Assembly: GCA_017553575.1 (NCBI GenBank)
Contig: JAFZKQ010000085.1
Location: 1 to 39,249, forward strand
DNA: 39,249 nt
Direction: 5' to 3'
DNA from: Paludibacteraceae bacterium
GTDB lineage: Bacteria; Bacteroidota; Bacteroidia; Bacteroidales; Paludibacteraceae
Below, in pieces: positions 32,535 through 39,249 of this stretch. The notes under the pieces are model-generated. The model worked only from the letters and a program-made list of their open reading frames with translations. It did not search any database and had not been told where the DNA came from. Position 1 is the first letter of the stretch; each line of letters opens with the position of its first letter. The position numbers were made by a program, and so were the translations under genes.

Positions 32535-34116
32535 TATTACTTTTATCACGTCAAATCAAACAAAATTAGCTCATGCAAGGTATTTATGTAGAGATTATGA
32601 TGTAAATATATTACAATATAAAAAATTGTTTTATGGCGTTGGCTATCAGGAACCTCGTATATATGATAGAGATGAACTTTTAAAAGAAAGTTTTGATGAT
32701 GCTATGAAAAGATGGAAAAATAATGTTTGCAACTACGGAGATCGTTTGTTTTTCATAGAAGATACATCTGTCAGAATAGATGCTCTAAGTGATGAGAAAA
32801 ACGAAGTGCCAGGCGTGGATATAAAATATTGGATGATGGAGAATTCTTTTGATTCATTAGATAAAGAACTTAGGAAAAGGGGGAATAATAGAAAGGTTAG
32901 TGTTTCTTCTCATATTGTTCTGTTTTTAACTGACGAGTTGAGAGAAAGAGTAAATACACAGGAAAAATATCGAATATTCAAAAGCACATCATATGGACAT
33001 ATTGTTGAAAAAGAAGAACCATTTGAAACTAATATACTATACCCATGGTTGGATAATGGTTCATTTAATAAATGGTTTGTTCCTTCTGGATTTAATGTTC
33101 CAATAAGCAGGTTGAGAATTGAGGATGCAAATGAAGGAGATTTTAGGAAAGGTGCTTTTGAGGAGATGCTATCGTATCTTAGTGCAAATGACCAGATAGT
33201 TAAGTTACATAAAAAACAAAAGATAAATCCTAAAATTCAATACTATACCATCTTCATTGTTTGTGGACAGACATGTTCTGGGAAGTCAACAATTGGCAAA
33301 TATTTGGTTGATAAATTTGACTATTATCACATAGAAGCTAGCGATTTCATGACGTTGCATTATTTAGAAACGCACGGAACTAATTCTTTTATTGACAAAA
33401 ATTTGTTTGCAAAAGCAGTGTTGGGAGTTAATCCCAATTATGTCGTTGACCAACTTTTGGAGTACATGCAAACAAATAATATATATGATAAATTTATTAT
33501 CACAGGATTTAGATCCAATGCAGAAGTAGAAAAGTTTATTAATGAATTCCCTTCTCAGAGGATACATGTAATTTTTTTTCGTGCGGATTTTGAAACACGA
33601 TGCGAAAGATGGATTTGCAGACATAGGGACAATGAAAAGTATACATCTGAAAGATTTAAAGAAATAGACAACATCCAAAATGCTATAGGAGTTCAAGAAA
33701 TATCCAAGATGAAAAATGTGCATATTTTTGACAACAACATGAATAATATATCTGAATTTCAAATAAACTTCAGACAACTTTTTTTACATGACAATTTTGA
33801 GGAAGAAAAGCCTTATGATGAAAATAAAATATTTAATTTAAAAGATTTGTCTTTAGAGAAAGCAATATTAATCACATTGGCATTAGAATATCAAAAGGAT
33901 GAAACCACATTATTTACAACGACGGAGATTTCGAAACAGATAAAACTCACATTTAAAAATATCGATAAAAAGAAAGACAACATAAGTAGATATTTTAACC
34001 AATCACATCATCTATATTACGAAACAAAAAAGGTAAATGGGAAAAACAAGTATAGAATATCTCCTACAGGTTACTCAGAAGCCTTTCGTATAATGAAAAA
34101 GCTTAGTGTCTTATAG
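32527..34116 (+). CDS. HAM1-like NTP pyrophosphatase fused to P-loop kinase and winged helix
   Basis: 529 residues in three parts. Residues 1-225 look like the HAM1/RdgB non-canonical purine NTP pyrophosphatase: TFITSNQTKLAHARYL (5-20), ELLKESFDDAMKRW (50-63), FFIEDTSVRIDAL (75-87) and PGVDIKYWM (95-103). The C-terminal SHR base-specificity motif is replaced by DFRKGAFEEM (205-214), so substrate choice may differ. Residues 238-425 are a nucleoside-monophosphate-kinase-like P-loop domain: FIVCGQTCSGKSTIGKYL (P-loop 247-255), FIITGFRS, and an Arg-rich lid (RCERWICRHRD). Residues 440-529 look like a winged helix (TTTEISKQIKLTF, ISPTGYSEAF). The gene overlaps its neighbour by 8 bases and ends the operon. 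Confidence 0.75.
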   Translation: MIDITFITSNQTKLAHARYLCRDYDVNILQYKKLFYGVGYQEPRIYDRDELLKESFDDAMKRWKNNVCNYGDRLFFIEDTSVRIDALSDEKNEVPGVDIKYWMMENSFDSLDKELRKRGNNRKVSVSSHIVLFLTDELRERVNTQEKYRIFKSTSYGHIVEKEEPFETNILYPWLDNGSFNKWFVPSGFNVPISRLRIEDANEGDFRKGAFEEMLSYLSANDQIVKLHKKQKINPKIQYYTIFIVCGQTCSGKSTIGKYLVDKFDYYHIEASDFMTLHYLETHGTNSFIDKNLFAKAVLGVNPNYVVDQLLEYMQTNNIYDKFIITGFRSNAEVEKFINEFPSQRIHVIFFRADFETRCERWICRHRDNEKYTSERFKEIDNIQNAIGVQEISKMKNVHIFDNNMNNISEFQINFRQLFLHDNFEEEKPYDENKIFNLKDLSLEKAILITLALEYQKDETTLFTTTEISKQIKLTFKNIDKKKDNISRYFNQSHHLYYETKKVNGKNKYRISPTGYSEAFRIMKKLSVL

Positions 34117-34202
34117 AACGGAGGTTGTGAATGTTTTGGCTTTCATTATAAATGAACCAAACAGTATAGATGTTCTTATTTCTTTCTTTTCCCCATTTGT
34201 TG

Positions 34203-34231
34203 TTACACAACAGCTATCCTTTTTTGTGTAA
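34203..34231. repeat. Variant palindrome (TTACACAA...TTGTGTAA)
   Basis: TTACACAA (34203-34210) pairs with TTGTGTAA (34224-34231) around 13 bases, followed by TAGA. It is a divergent relative of the TTACGCAAAA palindromes at 34403, 35658 and 35961. Apart from these palindromes the 335-base gap 34117-34451 shows no gene. Confidence 0.6.
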
Positions 34232-34402
34232 TAGAAGAATGATATGCCGTTTAAATATCAAGCCACATTTAGGGCTTTAATTTACAAGCCAACGATTTCG
34301 CTATTGTTTTACTGAATAACCTCTTCGTTTCTTTTAGATATTATGTGTATAAGAATAAAACGTAGTATTTGATGATTTGTTCAATTAATCAGCACATCCC
34401 TG

Positions 34403-34437
34403 TTACGCAAAATTGATTTTTTTTTATTTTTGCGTAA
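34403..34437. repeat. Palindrome overlapping the promoter of the ATPase gene
   Basis: TTACGCAAAA (34403-34412) pairs with TTTTGCGTAA (34428-34437). The right arm carries TATTTTTG (34425-34432), an exact -7 box for the ATPase gene 20 bases downstream, so folding or binding at this palindrome could control the promoter. A clear -33 element is not seen. Confidence 0.75.
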
Positions 34438-34451
34438 TAAAGGAGGGTGAT

Positions 34452-35672
34452 ATGAAACTGATACAACGAAAACAATATTTGCAAAATCTTATGGATGTTA
34501 TGGGAACTCCTGACATAAAGGTCATAACAGGAGTGCGAAGAAGTGGAAAGTCTAAATTGATGACTGCTTTAATTCAACAATTACTTGACAATGACCCTCG
34601 ATGCAACATTATCCATATAAATTTTAATCTTCTTGAATATGAATCCCTTAAGGAATACCATGCTTTGTATAATTACATAGAAGGACAATGGAAAGAAGGC
34701 GTAAGCAACATATTGCTGATAGATGAAGTTCAAATGTGTGAGGGGTTTGAAAAGTCAATTAATAGCCTGAACGCATCGGAAAAATACGATATCTTTATAA
34801 CTGGCTCAAATGCATTTCTGTTAAGCAGTGACCTCGCTACTTTATTTACAGGAAGAACATACGAAGTGAAGGTATACCCGTTTTCATTCCAAGAATACCA
34901 AGAATATTTCAATGGCACAAACATTGACGAATCTTTCGACAACTACATGTTAGAGGGAGGCATGGCTGGTTCATACTTGTACAAGAATAGAAAAGACAAG
35001 TATCAGTATCTCAATGACGATGTGTTTAACGCATTGGTGGTTAGGGATATCGAGACAAAATACAATGTTAGGAACAAAACATTGCTGTACTCTTTGATAG
35101 ATTATATGATGGATAATGTCGGAAACTTAACATCGGTAAGAAATATTGCAAATATGATTCCGACAGGGAAGGGTAATGAGAATGACAAAACAGTCGGGAC
35201 ATACATCGAATATTTGACAAAGGCATTCGCATTCTACAGAATCCGTAGATATGACATCAAAGGGAAGAAATATCTAAATACAGAAGATAAATTTTATCTC
35301 TCCGACCATGCTTTCCGATATGCTAGATTAGGAACAAAAAATATGGATTATGGCCATGTGATGGAAAATATCGTGGCCATAGAATTATTGCGGAGAGGGT
35401 ATGAAATCTATGTGGGAGTTTTATATAAAAAGGAAATAGATTTTGTGGCAATGACGCAAAATGAGAAAATATATATTCAAGTGTCGGATGACATATCAAG
35501 GGCGGAGACATTTGAAAGGGAGGTTATCCCCCTGCTGAAGATAAATGATGCGTATCCCAAAATGATTATTGCTCGCACACGCCACGACGAATACCAATAT
35601 GAAGGTGTTGTTATAGTTGACATTAGCCGATGGCTATTAAATTTAAGGCTTGTGCCTATTACGCAAAAATGA
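34452..35672 (+). CDS. AAA ATPase with DUF4143-like C-terminal domain
   Basis: 406 residues from the ATG at 34452, which has an AGGAGGG ribosome site 5 bases upstream, unusually strong for this genome; the 13 extra residues from 34413 are not family-like. The ATPase domain has Walker A ITGVRRSGKSKLMTALI (P-loop 27-34) and Walker B NILLIDEVQM, then a sensor region FITGSNAFLL and the SGR-like TGRTYEVKVYPFSFQEY. The C-terminal DUF4143 part carries the ENIVAIELLRRGYEIYVG and YKKEIDFVAM segments of a PD-(D/E)xK nuclease-like fold. Such ATPases are very common mobile-looking genes in Bacteroidetes and archaea; their role is unknown. The last residues ITQK and the stop are encoded by the palindrome at 35658. 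Confidence 0.92.
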   Translation: MKLIQRKQYLQNLMDVMGTPDIKVITGVRRSGKSKLMTALIQQLLDNDPRCNIIHINFNLLEYESLKEYHALYNYIEGQWKEGVSNILLIDEVQMCEGFEKSINSLNASEKYDIFITGSNAFLLSSDLATLFTGRTYEVKVYPFSFQEYQEYFNGTNIDESFDNYMLEGGMAGSYLYKNRKDKYQYLNDDVFNALVVRDIETKYNVRNKTLLYSLIDYMMDNVGNLTSVRNIANMIPTGKGNENDKTVGTYIEYLTKAFAFYRIRRYDIKGKKYLNTEDKFYLSDHAFRYARLGTKNMDYGHVMENIVAIELLRRGYEIYVGVLYKKEIDFVAMTQNEKIYIQVSDDISRAETFEREVIPLLKINDAYPKMIIARTRHDEYQYEGVVIVDISRWLLNLRLVPITQK

Positions 35673-35694
35673 TTTTTTCCCATTTTTGCGTAAT
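35658..35694. repeat. Palindrome containing the ATPase stop codon
   Basis: ATTACGCAAAAATG (35658-35671) pairs with CATTTTTGCGTAAT (35681-35694), a 14-base perfect stem around 9 bases. The left arm encodes the last residues ITQK and most of the TGA stop of the ATPase gene. It could also serve as a transcription terminator. Confidence 0.9.
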
Positions 35695-35960
35695 AGAACC
35701 CCGGCCACCATTTATTCCCAACCCATCCCCATTTTTTGGGGTAGTTTTCGCCTACTGTGGGGTAGTGTTCTTTAGCTAATGGTAAATAGAATGTCTAGAG
35801 TTGTTTCATTTTAAGTGGTGTGATTATAAAATCATTGATTTTGGGATATTAAGATGTTTTGATGCTTCGTCAAACGAGTGAAATTTAGGCTTCAGATGTC
35901 TGATCCTAGTTGAGTAAGAACATGAATCCAAGGCTTATATAATGAAATTCTCCTTTTTTT

Positions 35961-35997
35961 ATTACGCAAAAATGAAAATTTTTCATTTTTGCGTAAT
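35961..35997. repeat. Perfect 37-base palindrome
   Basis: ATTACGCAAAAATGAAAA (35961-35978) and TTTTCATTTTTGCGTAAT (35980-35997) are exact complements around a single central T. It is not attached to an intact gene. It heads the second duplicated unit and is followed by TAGA-type sequence like the other copies. Confidence 0.9.
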
Positions 35998-36059
35998 AGA
36001 ACCCCAATCACCTTTTATTCCTTACCCCTCTCCATCTTTTTTGGGGGGGTAGTATTCGC

Positions 36060-36257
36060 CTACCTTTGGGCAGTGTTCTTTAACAAATCATTTAGCATCG
36101 GGTTATACATCATGATGGCGTTGTTCTCTGCCACCAGTTCCTCGGTCTCTTCGCTAGTCTTATGATTGGTGATGCGCTTTAGAATGCGGTTGTGATGGGT
36201 GTGGAATTCTTTATTGCCGCAACAACGAAGGTAAAGAGGATCTACAGAACAGAGAAT
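36060..36257 (-). pseudogene. Decayed 3' end of a minus-strand gene
   Basis: A minus-strand frame of 65 codons without a start codon at its front runs between a TAA just above 36257 and the TAG at 36060-36062. It reads VDPLYLRCCGNKEFHTHHNR and later ETEELVAENNAIMMYNPMLN, ending LLKNTAQR. The protein-like composition suggests the tail of a lost gene, and the matching LKNTTPQ-stop sequence exists in copy one of the duplication near 35763. I do not recognise the family. Without a start or a relative this is weakly supported. Confidence 0.4.
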
Positions 36258-36296
36258 TTAATTTCTTGATTGTAATCAAAAAAAAATTGGATATAA

Positions 36297-36328
36297 TTTG
36301 TCGTTCCAATTTGTGATATCTATCTTTG
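36297..36328 (+). promoter_or_regulatory. Promoter of the BspA-like gene (TTTG - 20 bp - TATCTTTG)
   Basis: TTTG at 36297-36300 and TATCTTTG at 36321-36328 are 20 bases apart. The transcript would start near 36335, leaving a leader of about 23 bases before the ATG at 36358. Confidence 0.75.
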
Positions 36329-36357
36329 GGATAAAATGTTAATTAAAAATTTACAAC

Positions 36358-39249
36358 ATGAAACGTGCAATAGCAAGATGGTGTCAGGTCCCTCTTTTTT
36401 TAGGGTGCCTTATTTATCCTTCTTTTGATGTTATGTCGCAGGATGATCCTGTTCGATTCAAAAAAGGGGATTTTAGATATGAAATCACAGATTCGGAAGG
36501 ACTCACTGTAGCGATAAGAGCTAATACCGATGCTGAATTATATGGCGACATAATTCTTCCCAGTGAGGTGGAATATGAAGGACAGAAATATACCGTTACC
36601 TCAATAGGAGGAGTGGGCTTTTCTGGTTGTAAAAAAATAACATCTGTTCGTATACCCAACACAGTCACTTCGATAAAAACTAATGCTTTTGAAGGATGTA
36701 ATGCATTGACCTCTATTAATATTCCCGAAGGAGACACATTGATTGAATGGAATGCATTTAGGAATTGTGAGAGTCTTAAATCCATTACATTACCAGAGTC
36801 TCTCACTTCCATATATTCCGAAGTGTTTAAAGGATGTGTAAGTTTGGAACAAGTGAGTCTTCCCAATACTCTTGAGGGAATTGACCAAAACGCGTTTGAA
36901 GGGTGCGCCAACCTTTCTCGCATCGATTTGCCCAATTCGCTTACATATATTCGAGAAGAGGCATTCGCCGGATGTGAAAAGTTGTATTATTTGCAGATCC
37001 CCAATTCGGTCACTTGGTTCGGCAATGATGATCCATTTGGCAAATCTAATAATTATGGGAATGTAGGAACTCTTGTTTACAATGGACCTGTAGAGGGTGG
37101 CCCTTGGGGTGCGAAGAGAATTATTAGAGGAGATGTTGTTGATGGAGATTTTGTCTATAGCGATGCATCTAAGAAGACTTTGATCGGCTACATCGGGACG
37201 AGTACGGAATTAGTCATCCCAGAACATGTAGAAGCCATTAAGGATAGCTCATTCATGGGATATGATGAGTTGACATCCGTTGTCATACCGTCTTCTGTTA
37301 CCTCTATCGGATCATCTATATTTAAGGATTGTAAACGATTGACTTCCGTTTCCATCCCTAACACGATTACGAATATTGGGGAGAATGCTTTTTGCGGTTG
37401 TGATAGTCTAACATCCATTACACTACCTTCTTCGGTTGCAAGCATAGGTAAAAAAGCATTCAGCGGATGTGTTGCGCTGACATCCGTTCAGATACCTAAT
37501 TCTGTGGAAGTCCTTGAAGATAGTTTGTTCTTTAACTGTACAAGTCTAACATCTGTGAGCGTTCCGAATAGTGTCAACTCATTGGGAAAAGGTGTCTTTC
37601 TGAATGACAAAGGATTGACAACGCTTTATATTCCTAACTCCGTTGACTCGATTGGCGATGATGCCTTCAGCGGGGTGAATGTGCTTATATATGAGGGCGA
37701 AGGAGCAGAAGACATGCGTACATGGGGTGCTGTGAAGCGCTACCACGAAGAAGTTATTGACGGTGATTTCATTTATGAGGACGAGACGAAAAAGAAGTTG
37801 GTGTTGTATATTGGAACAGAGAGTGATGTTACAATCCCAGAGACGGTTGTCACCATCGGAGCAAGAGCATTTGAAAAAAACTTATCCATCCAATCTGTCT
37901 CTATGTCTGATAGTGTGAGAAAGATAGAGACTGCGGCATTCGCCAATTGTGGAAATTTGACGAAGGTTGAGTTGTCTGATTCACTAATTACGATTGGAGA
38001 TGGCGCTTTTTATCAGTGTAAGAATATAACAGAGATAGAAATACCTCAATCGGTTGATACAATTGGAATGTACGCATTTCAGATTTCCGAATCCAAGAAA
38101 AAGGTATGGGAAGTTCCTGATAGTGTAGCCTCTATAGGTGAAGGTGCATTCAAAGGAGTGGAGGTGGTTTTATATAATGGAGATTTAGACCATTGTCCGT
38201 GGGGAGCCTATTTTAAGGGGAAAAGCCAGATTGGCGACTTCATCTATGCCGACGAGGAAAATAAGAAGATAGCACGTTATATAGGAGAAGATGCAAATGT
38301 CATTATACCAGATTCTGTTACGAGGATTAATCAGTTGGCGTTTATGGGTAAAAAAATGGTATCTATAGATATTCCATCGTCTGTTACATATATTGCAATG
38401 GGTTCATTCTATAATTGTACCAATCTGAAGAGTGTGGTTATTCCTGAGTCAGTCACATCACTTGGAGATGAAAGGGGCGGTGTTGTGTATGGTGACGCTG
38501 AAGCTAAAATGGCACTTGGGGATAGAGGTGTATTTGACAACTGCACCAATCTAACGTCTGTCACTATACCTAATTCGATAACAAAGATTCCTCAGAATGC
38601 ATTTCATGGTTGCAAGAAACTCACTTCTATTGTGATACCATCATCTGTCACAGAGATTGGTGTATATGCATTGGCTGCTACTGGTTTAACTTCGTTTGAG
38701 ATGCCTAATTCTGTCACTTCCGTTGGCATACACGCATTGTCTTATAATGATAGCCTTACATCTGTCATCCTCTCTGACTCTCTTACAACCATCAGTAGTT
38801 GTACATTCAGAAATTGTGGGAAACTGACATCTGTCACCATTCCTACCGGTGTAAAGACTATTGGAGAAGAAGCTTTCGCATATTGCCCTAGTCTTTCATC
38901 CATCACTCTTCCAAATTCGATTGAACATATCATGCCATACGCTTTCCTTGAGTGTACAAGCTTAGAGTCGATTGTTATTCCAAATTCAGTCACATCGATT
39001 GGTGACTTTGCATTTGAAGCTTGCGAGAGTCTGACGTCTGTTACAATTCCTAGTTCCGTCACTTCTATGGGATGTGGGGTGTTCTACCGTTGTGAGAATT
39101 TGACGACGATTAGCAACGCAAGGCCTATGAATATGAGAAGTGCGCCGGCTCAGTCTGGTGCTATTTATTGTCAGGTAGAAGAGAAACCAGATGGATGGGA
39201 TGCTGGATGGACTTCTTCCCAGTCTAAGGTTGTTTGGGGAGCTCCGATG
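36358..39249 (+). CDS. BspA-like leucine-rich-repeat surface protein (cut by window end)
   Basis: The frame is open from the ATG at 36358 to the last base, 964 codons, with no stop; the C-terminus lies outside the window. A signal-like start (MKRAIARWCQVPLFLGCLIY) is followed by an N-terminal part (VRFKKGDFRYEITDSEG ... GDIILPSEVEYEGQKYTVTS), then many LRR_5 repeats of about 23 residues with the pattern LTSVxIPxSVTSIGxxAFxGC. Three linker modules of about 60 residues interrupt the repeats, each containing a WGA word and a DGDFVYSD- or GDFIYAD-type segment. BspA-family proteins are surface adhesins that bind host proteins such as fibronectin; ligand and anchoring are unknown here. A type IX tail would be expected beyond the window. 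Confidence 0.93.
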   Translation, partial: MKRAIARWCQVPLFLGCLIYPSFDVMSQDDPVRFKKGDFRYEITDSEGLTVAIRANTDAELYGDIILPSEVEYEGQKYTVTSIGGVGFSGCKKITSVRIPNTVTSIKTNAFEGCNALTSINIPEGDTLIEWNAFRNCESLKSITLPESLTSIYSEVFKGCVSLEQVSLPNTLEGIDQNAFEGCANLSRIDLPNSLTYIREEAFAGCEKLYYLQIPNSVTWFGNDDPFGKSNNYGNVGTLVYNGPVEGGPWGAKRIIRGDVVDGDFVYSDASKKTLIGYIGTSTELVIPEHVEAIKDSSFMGYDELTSVVIPSSVTSIGSSIFKDCKRLTSVSIPNTITNIGENAFCGCDSLTSITLPSSVASIGKKAFSGCVALTSVQIPNSVEVLEDSLFFNCTSLTSVSVPNSVNSLGKGVFLNDKGLTTLYIPNSVDSIGDDAFSGVNVLIYEGEGAEDMRTWGAVKRYHEEVIDGDFIYEDETKKKLVLYIGTESDVTIPETVVTIGARAFEKNLSIQSVSMSDSVRKIETAAFANCGNLTKVELSDSLITIGDGAFYQCKNITEIEIPQSVDTIGMYAFQISESKKKVWEVPDSVASIGEGAFKGVEVVLYNGDLDHCPWGAYFKGKSQIGDFIYADEENKKIARYIGEDANVIIPDSVTRINQLAFMGKKMVSIDIPSSVTYIAMGSFYNCTNLKSVVIPESVTSLGDERGGVVYGDAEAKMALGDRGVFDNCTNLTSVTIPNSITKIPQNAFHGCKKLTSIVIPSSVTEIGVYALAATGLTSFEMPNSVTSVGIHALSYNDSLTSVILSDSLTTISSCTFRNCGKLTSVTIPTGVKTIGEEAFAYCPSLSSITLPNSIEHIMPYAFLECTSLESIVIPNSVTSIGDFAFEACESLTSVTIPSSVTSMGCGVFYRCENLTTISNARPMNMRSAPAQSGAIYCQVEEKPDGWDAGWTSSQSKVVWGAPM

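Larger units (their letters stand above)
35658..36082. repeat. Direct duplication of a palindrome plus about 80 bases
   Basis: Copy one (35658-35776) and copy two (35961-36082) start with the same palindrome. They continue with related sequence: AGAACCCC, a TTTATTCC word, CCCAT or TCCAT, a TTTTTT-GGGG run, GTAGT-TTCGCCTAC, and AGTGTTCTTTA. The copies have diverged and are separated by about 185 bases of unrelated AT-rich sequence. The pattern suggests two ends of similar units, one of which carries the intact ATPase gene. Confidence 0.75.

Noticed and set aside
29715-34116. A standard type II restriction-modification system
   Set aside because: The methyltransferase is clear, but none of the following three genes has a nuclease signature; the only PLD-like domain lacks the catalytic lysine.
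34203-35997. The four palindromes as a CRISPR array
   Set aside because: The spacings are 200, 1255 and 303 bases, the repeats are palindromes of varied length, and no cas gene is present.

Overview
The window looks like chromosomal DNA of a member of the Bacteroidales, most likely a Prevotella-like gut or rumen bacterium. The reasons are promoters of the Bacteroidetes type (TTTG or TTG, about 19-20 bp, then TAnnTTTG), proteins with type IX secretion C-terminal sorting tails, FISUMP-type surface proteins, a BspA-like leucine-rich-repeat protein, a BY-kinase of the Wzc type, and A-rich leaders in place of strong Shine-Dalgarno sites. No reference was available, so the genus is inference. LAYOUT: 1-4813 carries the end of a nitroreductase-like gene and an exopolysaccharide block (export lipoprotein, chain-length/tyrosine kinase, dTDP-glucose 4,6-dehydratase). 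5098-5760 holds two small unknown genes. 5934-9738 encodes secreted proteins: a MORN-repeat protein, a small protein with a type IX sorting tail, and a large beta-helix carbohydrate-binding-like protein. 10111-17465 is a minus-strand housekeeping stretch: a DUF4178-like protein with a membrane spermidine-synthase-like enzyme, the helicase HrpB, a small outer-membrane barrel and a CNNM/CBS membrane protein. 17875-19152 repeats the small-sorting-protein-plus-surface-protein arrangement. It is followed by a HigBA-like toxin-antitoxin pair, polynucleotide phosphorylase, a second FISUMP protein, a biosynthetic arginine decarboxylase, tRNA-Asn and an adenosine-kinase-like sugar kinase. ACCESSORY ISLAND, about 26.9-36.3 kb: first a coupled pair of an HNH nuclease and a methyltransferase-HIT fusion. 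Then comes a markedly AT-rich, tightly overlapping five-gene operon: an XRE regulator, a D12-class DNA adenine methyltransferase, a two-TM protein with a degenerate phospholipase-D-like domain, a homologue of beta-ribofuranosylaminobenzene 5'-phosphate synthase (GHMP fold), and a HAM1-like NTP pyrophosphatase fused to a P-loop kinase and a C-terminal winged helix. Last is an AAA/DUF4143-type ATPase gene whose promoter and stop codon both lie inside near-identical palindromes (TTACGCAAAA and its complement). Further copies of the palindrome and a decayed minus-strand reading frame lie beside it. The window ends inside a long BspA-like LRR gene. HOW IT MAY WORK TOGETHER: the five-gene operon is the best candidate for an undescribed system. 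It combines DNA modification, nucleotide chemistry and a membrane protein under one regulator, and I do not recognise it as any named defence system. A role in phage defence or in making a modified nucleotide is inference from gene content, overlap, base composition and location; no function is shown by the sequence itself.
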